NCBI GenBank assembly: GCA_964390555.1
Contig: CAYMJU010000196.1
Coordinates: 1 to 28,938 of the forward strand
Direction: 5' to 3'
DNA length: 28,938 bases
Source: CAVTWS01 sp964390555
GTDB taxonomy: Bacteria; Actinomycetota; Acidimicrobiia; Acidimicrobiales; SHLQ01
Shown: positions 6,835-14,771 of the stretch, in pieces
Numbering within the stretch: the stretch's first letter is position 1
Layout of the letters: every line of letters begins with the position of its first letter
Notes under the pieces: generated by a model
The model's database searches: none
Seen by the model: only the letters and a program-made list of their open reading frames with translations
What the model was told of the DNA's origin: nothing
Made by a program: the position numbers and the translations under genes

Positions 6835-8295
6835 TCACTCGAAGTTGGTCGGGACCGGCTCACTCCACTCGAGGGTGTCATTCGGCCAGCACAGCCACGG
6901 GGTGTCGACGCCGCCGACCGGGATGAAGTCCTGGCCGTCGAACTGCACCGCCGCGAAGCACTCCTGCACATAGTCGTACGTCGGGTCGCCCTCGGTGGGC
7001 GGCGTGTGCTGGCGGGTCCAGTCGATCGGGATGATCAAGCCACCGGCGCTGTAGGAGGTGATGGCATTGGTCGCGTCGAGCACCGATTGCCGGTCGAACT
7101 CGGGGCCGGCCTCGATCAGACCCCGGACCGCCAGGTCGGCGTTGATCCAGCCGATCATCGAGCCCTCGGTGAGGTCACTGCCGAGCGCCTCCATGTTCTC
7201 GAAGTACGCATCGAGCAGTGCGTTGCCCGCACCGGCCTCGAACGGCCGGAACGGCGCCAAGATGTAGTCGCCAGCAAAGATGTCGCCCGCGGCACGGGCA
7301 AACTCGATGTTGTAGGTGTTCGGGTGGAAAAGCACCACGTCCTGACCGCCCTGGCGGTCGAACTCCTGGGCCAGCGTCTGCATGCCGACCAGATCCATGC
7401 ACGTGGCGACGAAGTCGACCCCGGCGTCGAGCATCGCGGTGACCTCGGGGGCGATCCCGTTGGGCAAGCCGAACGCTATGTCGTCGTTGAAATAACCGAC
7501 CGTGAGGCCGCCGACGTCGTCGCTGTACAGCTCGACGGACTCCCGGAAGGCGCCGGCGCACACCTTGGAGTTCTCCGAGATGCCGTAGCCGAGCGACGCG
7601 ACGGTGCTGGCCCCGGCCTCGCGGGCGAGCCACGGAACAGTGCGGTTGGTGCAGTCGGCGCAGGCCTGGCCGAAGTGGCCGAAGATCGCCTCGCGGTTGG
7701 CCTGTTCGGTCGCGTGGATCCCGAAGATGTACGTGGGTACGCCGTTGTCGTTCAACGCCGCCGCACCGCTGAACACGAGCGTGGAGCCGAACACGCCGAA
7801 GGCTTCGCCGCCGGCGATGACTTCCTCGGAGCGGACCTGGTTGTTGGCGAGCTCGTCGTCGAGGTTGTCGCCGATCACGAGCTGGCGGCCGTAGATACCG
7901 CCCTGTTCGTTGACGTAGCGGAAGTACGCCTCGATGCCGTCGGTGTAGCACGGTCGGATGCACGTGCCGAGCGGGTTGTTGGCGTCGGTGGCGATGATGG
8001 CATAGGCGATCTCGTCGTCGGTCACGCCGGGGACGCCCTCGATCGCCACGAACTCGGTCGGGAATCCGCCACCATCAGCGCCGCCACCGTCGGTGGCTCC
8101 GGCCCCGGTTGTCGTCGTCTCGCCAGTCGGGGGAGCGGTCGTGCCGCCACCGCCGTCGGGTGCCGCGGTCGTCGTCTCGGCCGGCACCGTGGGGTCCGAG
8201 GCGGTGTCGTCATCGTCGTCGGAGTTGCCGCACGCCGCGGTCACCAGACCGAGCGTCAACATCAGACAGAACAGGTATCGGAAGCGTCTGGGCAT
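6835..8295 (-). CDS. ABC transporter substrate-binding lipoprotein (branched-chain amino-acid/Peripla_BP_6 type)
   Basis: A 486-residue secreted lipoprotein. The N-terminus has two Arg, a hydrophobic core and a lipobox ending in TAAC, so Cys22 would be lipidated and the protein anchored outside the membrane. Residues 23-75 form a low-complexity linker rich in Asp, Thr and Gly. The rest reads as a type I periplasmic-binding fold with blocks such as ATDANNPLGTCIRPCYTDGIEAYFRYVNEQGG and YDYVQECFAAVQFDG, and two close Cys pairs (CIRPC, CADC). The start at 8295 has GGGGAG about 5 nt upstream; the frame is open further but without a signal peptide. No permease or ATPase gene is in the window, so it would work with components elsewhere, probably capturing the compound metabolised here. 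It leads the lipoprotein-kinase-crotonase operon. Confidence 0.9.
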   Translation of the reverse strand: MPRRFRYLFCLMLTLGLVTAACGNSDDDDDTASDPTVPAETTTAAPDGGGGTTAPPTGETTTTGAGATDGGGADGGGFPTEFVAIEGVPGVTDDEIAYAIIATDANNPLGTCIRPCYTDGIEAYFRYVNEQGGIYGRQLVIGDNLDDELANNQVRSEEVIAGGEAFGVFGSTLVFSGAAALNDNGVPTYIFGIHATEQANREAIFGHFGQACADCTNRTVPWLAREAGASTVASLGYGISENSKVCAGAFRESVELYSDDVGGLTVGYFNDDIAFGLPNGIAPEVTAMLDAGVDFVATCMDLVGMQTLAQEFDRQGGQDVVLFHPNTYNIEFARAAGDIFAGDYILAPFRPFEAGAGNALLDAYFENMEALGSDLTEGSMIGWINADLAVRGLIEAGPEFDRQSVLDATNAITSYSAGGLIIPIDWTRQHTPPTEGDPTYDYVQECFAAVQFDGQDFIPVGGVDTPWLCWPNDTLEWSEPVPTNFE

Positions 8296-8410
8296 CTCTC
8301 CCCCTCTTGGAGCCCGACCCGTCGCCGAGCCCGTCTGGACGACCCGACGGTACCACGGGCCGGGCCAGCCCCCGGGCACCGTAGACCTCGCCGCAATCAC
8401 CCGGCGAGCG

Positions 8411-8440
8411 TTGACACTCTTCGGCCGCGGCGGCGAGGAT
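8411..8440 (+). promoter_or_regulatory. Candidate sigma-70-type promoter for the ferredoxin-SDR pair
   Basis: A perfect TTGACA (8411-8416) is followed after 18 bp by GAGGAT (8435-8440), which resembles the TAnnaT boxes of actinobacteria in its last two bases. Transcription would begin near 8447, about 30 nt upstream of the ferredoxin ATG. It lies in the 181-bp divergent gap behind the lipoprotein gene. Confidence 0.45.
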
Positions 8441-8476
8441 GGCGGCGTGAACGCCCACGCTCTCCCGTTTCGCCAC

Positions 8477-8668
8477 ATGGCAAGAGTCGCCGTCGACTCC
8501 GATCTTTGTCAGGGCCACGCCCGGTGCTGGGGAATCTGCCCCGAGGTGTTCGCGCTCGACGACGAGGGCCACGCCTACACGCTCGTCGACGAAGTGCCCG
8601 CCAGATTCGAGGGCAAAGCGCGCGACGCCGCCGCCAATTGCCCCGAGCGGGCGATCACCATCACGTGA
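8477..8668 (+). CDS. Small ferredoxin, probably [3Fe-4S], P450-partner type
   Basis: A 63-residue ferredoxin that would pass single electrons to an oxygenase. The cluster motif is Cys11-QGHAR-Cys17 with a distal Cys55-Pro (NCPERAI). The position usually taken by the second Cys of a [4Fe-4S] site is occupied by a non-Cys residue in the QGH stretch, as in the CxxHxxC ferredoxins that serve mycobacterial and Streptomyces P450s; a [3Fe-4S] cluster is therefore likely. An extra Cys21 precedes PEVF, where relatives commonly have Ala. The start is the ATG at 8477, giving the family's usual length. The stop overlaps the GTG of the next SDR gene by 4 bp, so the two are coupled. The only P450 in the window is 11 kb away and no typical ferredoxin reductase is seen. 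Confidence 0.9.
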   Translation: MARVAVDSDLCQGHARCWGICPEVFALDDEGHAYTLVDEVPARFEGKARDAAANCPERAITIT

Positions 8669-9432
8669 CACCGCGCCTTCCGGTCGGCTTCGACCTCGAC
8701 GGTCGAGTCGCCATCGTCACCGGTGCCTCGTCCGGTCTGGGTGCGGCGGTGGCGCGCACGCTCGCAGGGGCCGGCGCTCTGGTCGCGGTAGTGGCCCGCC
8801 GTTACGACCGGCTCGTCGATCTGGTGGCCGAGATCGGCGGCGTCGCCGTCTCATGCGACCTCCTCGATCCCGCCCAACTCGACGAGACCGTGCCCACCGT
8901 CGTCGAGGCGCTCGGTGCGCCGGAGATCCTCGTCAACGTGGCCGGTGGCTTCGCCGGTGCCGAGCCGGCCGAGAACGAGTCGCCCGAGACGATCGCCGAA
9001 ACGCTGCAGCTGAACCTCATCGCCCCGCTCCGTCTCGCCCAGCACGTCTTCCCATACATGAAGGAGCGGGGTCGGGGAGCGATCCTCAACGTGTCGTCGA
9101 TCAGCGGTCAAGTCGGGATCCCTGGCATCCCGCAGGCCTCTTACGCCGCGAGCAAGGCCGGGCTGTCGGGGCTCACCGTCGAGTTGGCGATTCAGTGGGC
9201 CCGCCACGGGATAAGGGTCAACACACTGGCGCCCGGGTTCTTCCGCAGTGAGATCACCGACTCGCTGTACACCGAGGAGAAGAGTCTCGCGTGGCTACGG
9301 CGCAACACACCGCTGCCCTACAACGGCAGCGTCGATGACTTCACCGGTGCCGTGTTGTGGCTGGTGAGCGACGCCGGCCGCTTCGCGACCGGCCAGACGA
9401 TCGTGGTCGACGGCGGCTGGACGGCGCGCTAG
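8665..9432 (+). CDS. SDR family oxidoreductase, coupled to ferredoxin gene
   Basis: A 255-residue classical SDR. TGASSGLG (about 19-26) binds the cofactor dinucleotide, NVAGG replaces the usual NNAG motif, and the catalytic Ser-Tyr-Lys is visible as SSISGQVG...SYAASKAG. PGFFRSEIT and the C-terminal GQTIVVDGGW are typical of FabG-like members. Arg-Arg after strand two (VVARRYDR) suggests NADP(H). Translation starts at a GTG inside the ferredoxin stop region (GTGA), so expression is tied to the ferredoxin. The gene ends convergently with the Rieske oxygenase gene, sharing 4 bp (CTAG) that contain both stop codons. The likely role is oxidation or reduction of a hydroxylated intermediate; the substrate is unknown. 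Confidence 0.93.
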   Translation: MTPRLPVGFDLDGRVAIVTGASSGLGAAVARTLAGAGALVAVVARRYDRLVDLVAEIGGVAVSCDLLDPAQLDETVPTVVEALGAPEILVNVAGGFAGAEPAENESPETIAETLQLNLIAPLRLAQHVFPYMKERGRGAILNVSSISGQVGIPGIPQASYAASKAGLSGLTVELAIQWARHGIRVNTLAPGFFRSEITDSLYTEEKSLAWLRRNTPLPYNGSVDDFTGAVLWLVSDAGRFATGQTIVVDGGWTAR

Positions 9433-10628
9433 CGCAGCTCAACCGCGATGGTCGCGGACTCGCTCCCGGTCTCGGCGAGCGCGGCGGCGAAGCCGCGGTG
9501 AAGGTGCTGGGGTGCGGGCTCGTTGCGGCCGAACACGACCGTGTCGAGCAGGCCGGTCCGTAGGCCAGGCTCGGTGCGTGCGGCGACCCAGAAGTCCTCG
9601 GCGTCGACGACTTCGTCGCAGATCCACGGGATCATCTCGCCCTCCTTGGCTCGTTCTTCGGCGTTCAAGTCGGGGCGAACGTACGCCGTGTGGATCACTT
9701 CTGACGTCGCCTCATCCACGGGAAGGATCTGCCACAGCTCCAGGTGCCGGATCGCGACCGTGAGACTGGTGTTGGGGAACAGCGCGTACTGAAAGGTGAA
9801 GTGGGCGAACACGTCACCCCACTCGTCCTCGGGGAGATGGCGCACCTGGTCGATCGACCGCACCGCCGAAGCGTTGCGCAGGTGCGGCCCGAAGGCGTTG
9901 AACGTGAGAACCCCGCCGTAGGCGTAGTCCTTCAGCGTGGTGCGGTGCAGGAAGTCGAAGTGATAATTCTCGCGGAAGGTGTCGAGGGTGACCTTCCAGT
10001 TGGCGTTCACCCGGTGCACGTGCGGCTCGGTGAACGGCTCCCAGCCGGCGAAGTCGAGCAGGGCCAGCTCGTGGGCCAGGTCCTGCCCGAGGTATTCGTC
10101 GATATCGATGGCCGGACCGGGGCGCAGGCCGCCGACGATCAGCCCGTAGCCCTCGGTCACGGGAAGCTCGATGAGCCCCTTATCGTCACGGCACATGCCG
10201 TCGAACGCGCTGGCGACGGGAAGCCCGACGAGCTGGCCGCCCAGGTCGTAGGTCCAGGCGTGGAACGGACACGTGAACCGTCGAGCCTCGCCGGCACCGT
10301 CGACCACGCGGACCCCGCGATGCCGGCAGGCGTTGAGATACAGCCTCGCTCGGCCCCCAGCGTCGCGGGTGAGCAGCAGCGGGGTGCGGCAGATGTCGAT
10401 GGCGCGGTACGAGCCCGGGCGCGGCAGGGCACCCGACAGCGCGAGGACGAGCGGGCGGCCGCGAAACAGCACTTCGAGCTCGTCCTCGTAGTGCTCCCGG
10501 GACACGTAGGCCGCCACCGGCACTTCGAGCACACCCTCGGCGAGATCCGTCGTGCCGTGCTCGATGTGGTCGATCAGCCGGCGGGCCAGGCTGCGGTCGA
10601 GCGCTTCCCTGTCCACAGAGTCCCTCAC
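9429..10628 (-). CDS. Rieske non-heme iron oxygenase, large (alpha) subunit
   Basis: A 399-residue aromatic-ring-hydroxylating-type oxygenase. The Rieske [2Fe-2S] site is Cys101-Arg-His103 and Cys120-x2-His123, in NACRHRGV and TCPFHAWTYD. The mononuclear iron site begins with ENYHFDFLH (His223 and His228), and the third ligand would be an acidic residue in the C-terminal domain (candidate in DEVVDAEDF). Such enzymes use O2 and electrons delivered through the Rieske cluster to hydroxylate or demethylate substrates. No beta subunit or reductase gene is adjacent, so it may be an alpha-only (homotrimer) type served by shared electron carriers. The start is a GTG at 10628. It is the last gene of a group with the D-aminoacylase-like and fused CoA-transferase genes, 58 bp after the latter. 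Confidence 0.93.
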   Translation of the reverse strand: MRDSVDREALDRSLARRLIDHIEHGTTDLAEGVLEVPVAAYVSREHYEDELEVLFRGRPLVLALSGALPRPGSYRAIDICRTPLLLTRDAGGRARLYLNACRHRGVRVVDGAGEARRFTCPFHAWTYDLGGQLVGLPVASAFDGMCRDDKGLIELPVTEGYGLIVGGLRPGPAIDIDEYLGQDLAHELALLDFAGWEPFTEPHVHRVNANWKVTLDTFRENYHFDFLHRTTLKDYAYGGVLTFNAFGPHLRNASAVRSIDQVRHLPEDEWGDVFAHFTFQYALFPNTSLTVAIRHLELWQILPVDEATSEVIHTAYVRPDLNAEERAKEGEMIPWICDEVVDAEDFWVAARTEPGLRTGLLDTVVFGRNEPAPQHLHRGFAAALAETGSESATIAVELR

Positions 10629-10686
10629 AGGTCGACGGTACCCCGATCGCGTTCCTGTTGTGATGTGAACGGCCGGGCATTCAAGA

Positions 10687-13044
10687 TCACAAGAGGTTCG
10701 AGGGGATTGGGCGTGTCTGAGAACCGAGCTGGCGGGCGATACCGGCGGCGAGGAGGGCGTCGATCTCGTCGGCGCCGAAACTCATTTCGGCGAGGACCTC
10801 GACGGTGTGCTCGCCGATGCCCGGGAGCGCCAGCGTCTCGGGCCGGTCCGACCCGGGGCCCATCCTGAGGAGCCGGCCGACCTGCTCGAAGCGACCCCAG
10901 TCCGCGGTCTCGTAGCTGACCACCCGGCCGAGTTGGCGGTTGACCGGATCGTCGAGCACCCCGCGCCGGAACCGGTCCCGGTCGGCGGTCTCGATCAGCT
11001 CGGCGAGGATGCCCAGCCGACGCAACCGGCCGACCCAGTCCGCGGCCGGGGCGGACGCGAAGGCGCGCCCGAGTACCGCTTCGGCCTGCTCGGCGGTCGT
11101 GTCCGCGGTTCCACGCCGGAGCGGAACGTACTCCGGGGCGAGGTCGCCTGCTTCGGGCACGGCGCGGAGCCGGTGCCAGGACTCCTCGTCGGGCAACACC
11201 AACGCGAACCAGGTCTCGTCGGCGCCCCGGTAGATCCGGTAGCCGGGGCCATACCCGGTCTGGGCCGCGTCGAGCGCAGGCTGCTCGACCCGCTCGCCGG
11301 CGCGTTTGAACGACCCACTCTGCATCAGCAACCCGGCGCCGAGGAGGCTGGTCGAAACCCGCTGACCCCGGCCCGTGACCGAACGTGCGTAGAGACCAGC
11401 CAGCATGCCGATCGCGGCCACCCATCCGCCGGTCACGTCGATCGGGATCCAGGTCGGTGCGATGGGGTCGTTGCCCGGTCCGCCGACCGCTCGTTCGAGG
11501 CCGGTCAGGGCCTGCATGAGGGCGTCGTTGCTCGGAGCGGTGGCGCGCGGTCCGTGCGATCCGAAGGCGCTGGCGTGGCAGTAGACGGCGGTCGGGTTGA
11601 GCGCCGCTATCGAGGCGTCGTCGAGTCCGAGCCGTTCCGCTACACCGACTCGCCAGTTGTGCAGAACCACATCGGCCCACCGCACGAGGCGGTCGACGAC
11701 TGGTCGAGCTCCGGGTGCGTGCAAGTCGATGGCCAGGCTGCGCTTGCCGCGTTGGCACGCGGCCACGGCGTATCCCGCGGCGCGCATGGCCTCGCCGGCG
11801 AGCGGTTCGACCTTGATCACCTCGGCCCCCAGGTCGGCCAGTACCTGGGCGCCGAGCGGCCCGGCCACAAACGCCGAGAAATCGAGCACCCGTACACCCT
11901 CAAGTGGCGCTCGCGGTGCCCGGCGGCGGTCGCCCGCCGTCGATTCGGAGGACGCCGCTGCGACCCCGGGATCGAGCGGCGTCACCGATATCGGCGAGGC
12001 CGCCACCAGATCGTCGCCGTCGGCCACGGACAACCCGGCGAAGATGACGTGCGGGTCCGAGAGGGCATCACCGGGGGCGAGCACCGGCTCGCACGGTATG
12101 CCGGCGGCGCGTAGGCGCTCCACCCACACCGCCCGATCCTGACGGGCGAAGACGGCGGCCCACCTCACCGCCCGAGCGTTGAGCAGGCCGCTCACCTGCT
12201 CGGCGTAGTACCCGGCCGTGCTCGGCTCGTCTCCCAACACGTCGAGCAGAGCAGCAAACATGCCCTTGCCGCCGAACCAGACCTGGATCAACTCGCCGTC
12301 GGCGCAGCGGTACAAGAAGTTCGGGAACGTCGACCCGACGGCCCAGTAGCTCTCGACCTCGGGGGCGGCTCGCTCGGACCGCCCGATCATCACCCCGAGC
12401 GCCGCCAGCATCCCGTCGTACAACGACGTCTCGGCCACTCCTCCGTGGCCGGTGCGTGCCCGTTCGCCGAGCAGCGCCAGCGCGGCGGCTGCCATCAGCA
12501 GCGCGGTGCCGACCGCGGGGGCTTTCACGTCGTCGAAGATCGGCCCCGGCCGATGGCCGGCCAACTGAGTGCAGAATCCGGACCGTGCCTCGACGAGGAG
12601 GCCAAAGTCTTCGACGGTGCCGGCGGCGGTTCGGCTGGGCCGGCACCGCACGTACACGAGCGTCTCATTGGCCTCGCGCACGTCCAGCGCTCCGAGCCCC
12701 CGTTCCTCGACCATCGACTCGGGTCCGTAGACGAGCGCGACGTCGGCACCGAGCAGCAAGTCCCGGACCTCGGTCGGGTCGGCCGTCGCCCGGCTCTGCT
12801 TGCGTCGGTGCCAGGCCCGCCCCCAGGCGACATGGGCGTCGATCCCGAGCGGCGACGGGTCGATCACCCGGGTCACCTGCGCACCGAGATCGGCGAGGAT
12901 CATGCCCGGTACGCCGCCGGCCATACCGAGGCCCAGCTCGCTGACGCCGAGCGCCACCTCGACGACTGTCACACCCGCCAGCGGACCACCCTCGCTCGTG
13001 CTTCTGCGAACGGTTACGCCTCCCCTTGGGACGTGACCGGTCAC
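10687..13044 (-). CDS. Fused double CaiB/BaiF (class III) CoA-transferase
   Basis: A 785-residue protein made of two class III CoA-transferase domains, roughly 20-365 and 380-785; single members are about 400 residues. Each half opens with the family block: LAGVTVVEVALGV...MILADLGAQVTRVI and LEGVRVLDFSAFVAGPLGAQVLADLGAEVIKVEP. By spacing to the ALYxRxxTGxGQ helix, the second half keeps the catalytic Asp (Asp536 in IPIDVTGGW), whereas the first half has Ala177 at the same place (KAPAVGTALL). The protein may thus be a fused pseudo-heterodimer, like benzylsuccinate CoA-transferase where only one subunit carries the Asp. It would move CoA between acyl groups. The GTG start at 13044 overlaps the TGA of the upstream gene; it was preferred to in-frame codons further up, which lie inside that gene. 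Confidence 0.9.
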   Translation of the reverse strand: MTGHVPRGGVTVRRSTSEGGPLAGVTVVEVALGVSELGLGMAGGVPGMILADLGAQVTRVIDPSPLGIDAHVAWGRAWHRRKQSRATADPTEVRDLLLGADVALVYGPESMVEERGLGALDVREANETLVYVRCRPSRTAAGTVEDFGLLVEARSGFCTQLAGHRPGPIFDDVKAPAVGTALLMAAAALALLGERARTGHGGVAETSLYDGMLAALGVMIGRSERAAPEVESYWAVGSTFPNFLYRCADGELIQVWFGGKGMFAALLDVLGDEPSTAGYYAEQVSGLLNARAVRWAAVFARQDRAVWVERLRAAGIPCEPVLAPGDALSDPHVIFAGLSVADGDDLVAASPISVTPLDPGVAAASSESTAGDRRRAPRAPLEGVRVLDFSAFVAGPLGAQVLADLGAEVIKVEPLAGEAMRAAGYAVAACQRGKRSLAIDLHAPGARPVVDRLVRWADVVLHNWRVGVAERLGLDDASIAALNPTAVYCHASAFGSHGPRATAPSNDALMQALTGLERAVGGPGNDPIAPTWIPIDVTGGWVAAIGMLAGLYARSVTGRGQRVSTSLLGAGLLMQSGSFKRAGERVEQPALDAAQTGYGPGYRIYRGADETWFALVLPDEESWHRLRAVPEAGDLAPEYVPLRRGTADTTAEQAEAVLGRAFASAPAADWVGRLRRLGILAELIETADRDRFRRGVLDDPVNRQLGRVVSYETADWGRFEQVGRLLRMGPGSDRPETLALPGIGEHTVEVLAEMSFGADEIDALLAAGIARQLGSQTRPIPSNLL

Positions 13045-14708
13045 AGAACAACGCCGCTGGGGGCGCAGCGGGAGGCGCTGCGCAGGAGACGGCCGGGCGA
13101 GGCGTCGAGCTCGATGCCTCGCGCGCGGGTCGCTACCCCGTTGACCCACATGTGCTCGACACCGGTGCTGCCCACCAAGAGCCGGTCGGCGCCTGCGGGC
13201 AGGTCGTGGACCCGCTCGACGGGCTGGGTGCCGATCGTGTCGGCATCGAACGCAACCAAGTCGGCGAAGAAGCCGGCCCGTATCAGCCCACGATCGGCAA
13301 CCCGGAACGCCTGGTGCGGGTGCCCGGTCAGCCGCCACACCGCGCGCTCCAGTGACAACGCCTCGCGCTCACGCACCCAGTGGCCGAGCAGATGGGTTGA
13401 GTAGCACGCGTCGCACAGCTGGCTGGCGTGCGCCCCGGCGTCGGACAACCCGAGCAGCACCCGGTCGTCGGCGAGCAGCGCACCGATCTCGTCGTCGGCG
13501 TCGTTCTCGAGCACGATGCGGAACCGAGTCGCGAGGTCGTCGGCCAGAGTGATGTCGAGCAGTAGATCGAACGGTGAGACGTCACGATCGCGGGCGAGTT
13601 GATCGAGCGGGATGCCCACCGTGTCGTGCTGGCTGGTGGTTTCCTCGACGCACATCTTGGCCCAGCGGTGGCCCCAGGCGTCCATCGTCGCGGGCCGGGC
13701 GCGGTCGCGCCAGGCCGGGTCGAGGTACAGCGCAGCTCGCTCGCGACGGGGAGCGGCCAGGACTTCTTTCCATACGTCGATCTCGGCGAAAGGGACCGGG
13801 TCGGCCATCGTGATCTGCATCACGATGGGCCGACACGCGATCTGGGGATAGACCTCGCCGGCCAGCGTCGACGCTCGTTCGATGAGCCGCAGCGCGGCCC
13901 CCGGCTTCTCGGTGCGCGTGACGAGCGCGGTCCACGTGACCGGAATCCCGTTGACGACCGCCAGCTCGGAGAACTGCTCCACGAACAGTCCGGGCCCGAC
14001 CGACACCTGGAGAACGCCGCCGCGCTCGCCGAGCACCGAGGCCAAAGCGGCGACCTCGGCGACCTCGGAGAAGCGGCTGGGTACCGGCCGACCGTACGCC
14101 CCTTGGTGGGCCGGCTGGCGTGACGTGGAGAAGCCGATGGCCCCGGCATCGAGGGCCTCTCGCAGCAGCCCCTGCATCGCGGCGATCTCGTCGGGCGTGG
14201 CCGCTCGCTCCTCGCCGCCAAGGACGAAGAGCCGCACCGGGGTGTGGCCCACGAACGCGGCCACGTTGAGCCGCTTGGGCCGCCGGTCGAGGGTGTCCAG
14301 GTACTCGGGGAAGGTCTCGAAGGACCAGTCGATGCCGGCCTCCAGGGCCTCGGCCGACATGCCCTCGACGTTCTCGAGCGTGCGAACGATCGTGTCTCGG
14401 TGCTCGGGCCGGGTCGGCGCCACACCGAAGCCGCAATTGCCCATCACGACGCTCGTGACACCGTGCCAGCTCGACGGCGTGAGGTCGCCGTCCCACAGGA
14501 TCTGGGCGTCGTAGTGGGTGTGGATGTCGATGAAGCCGGGGGCCAGCACCAGGCCATCGAGGTCCACGACCTCGGTCCCGGGCTCGGCCCGCAACTCACC
14601 GGGATCGGCCACGGCCGTGATGCGATCGCTGGTCACCGCGACGTCGGCAGCCCGACTCGGGTCGCCCGTCCCGTCGATCACACGCGCACCGCGGAGCAAC
14701 AGGTCCAT
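13041..14708 (-). CDS. N-acyl-D-amino-acid deacylase-like amidohydrolase
   Basis: A 555-residue metal-dependent hydrolase of the D-aminoacylase branch (amidohydrolase family 3). The N-terminal beta-sandwich leads into GFIDIHTHYDAQ (His63, His65) and GNCGFGVAP, whose Cys92 corresponds to the metal-bridging Cys of D-aminoacylases. A late SDAGAH supplies the catalytic Asp, followed by HPHQAF and a C-terminal ADLVAFD strand. It would hydrolyse an amide or a cyclic amide/imide-like bond; in actinobacteria many such paralogues have unknown substrates. The ATG at 14708 gives the normal N-terminus. The stop overlaps the CoA-transferase start (GTGA). It is divergent from the amidohydrolase at 14772 across a 63-bp region with a palindrome. 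The last 14 codons lie in a hairpin-rich sequence (13063-13083). Confidence 0.9.
   Translation of the reverse strand: MDLLLRGARVIDGTGDPSRAADVAVTSDRITAVADPGELRAEPGTEVVDLDGLVLAPGFIDIHTHYDAQILWDGDLTPSSWHGVTSVVMGNCGFGVAPTRPEHRDTIVRTLENVEGMSAEALEAGIDWSFETFPEYLDTLDRRPKRLNVAAFVGHTPVRLFVLGGEERAATPDEIAAMQGLLREALDAGAIGFSTSRQPAHQGAYGRPVPSRFSEVAEVAALASVLGERGGVLQVSVGPGLFVEQFSELAVVNGIPVTWTALVTRTEKPGAALRLIERASTLAGEVYPQIACRPIVMQITMADPVPFAEIDVWKEVLAAPRRERAALYLDPAWRDRARPATMDAWGHRWAKMCVEETTSQHDTVGIPLDQLARDRDVSPFDLLLDITLADDLATRFRIVLENDADDEIGALLADDRVLLGLSDAGAHASQLCDACYSTHLLGHWVREREALSLERAVWRLTGHPHQAFRVADRGLIRAGFFADLVAFDADTIGTQPVERVHDLPAGADRLLVGSTGVEHMWVNGVATRARGIELDASPGRLLRSASRCAPSGVVL
13063..13083. repeat. Perfect hairpin inside the 3' end of a gene
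   Basis: Arms GCGCAGCG (13063-13070) and CGCTGCGC (13076-13083) flank a 5-nt loop. They lie in the last codons of the D-aminoacylase-like gene, just before its overlap with the CoA-transferase gene. The composition resembles the other GCA-type hairpins of the window, so the C-terminal tail may be repeat-derived. Confidence 0.4.
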
Positions 14709-14718
14709 GTGCCTCGAA

Positions 14719-14742
14719 GTTAGCAAACGGTCGCTCACTAAC
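14719..14742. promoter_or_regulatory. Imperfect palindrome, candidate TetR-type operator in divergent promoter
   Basis: GTTAG (14719-14723) and CTAAC (14738-14742) are the outer arms of a 24-bp imperfect palindrome; 8 of 12 positions match between halves. It lies in the 63-bp gap between two divergent genes and contains the octamer CGCTCACT (14732-14739), also found in the palindrome at 22831-22850. The size and placement fit a TetR-family repressor site controlling both directions. No regulator gene is in the window. Confidence 0.5.
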
Positions 14743-14759
14743 GCCGCCGGGCGCTGGAG

Positions 14760-14765
14760 TAGCCT
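14760..14765 (+). promoter_or_regulatory. Candidate -10 box for a leaderless transcript
   Basis: TAGCCT fits the TAnnnT pattern of actinobacterial -10 boxes and ends 6 nt before the ATG at 14772, so transcription could start at or next to the initiation codon. No ribosome site is present upstream of this ATG, which agrees with a leaderless mRNA. A -35 box is not recognisable. Confidence 0.4.
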
Positions 14766-14771
14766 TTGACG

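Noticed and set aside
6601..8664. Very long plus-strand open frame (continuing into the SDR at 8665) opposite the lipoprotein and APH-like genes
   Set aside because: High-GC antisense shadow. The opposite strand encodes proteins with recognisable motifs; only the part from 8665 is real.
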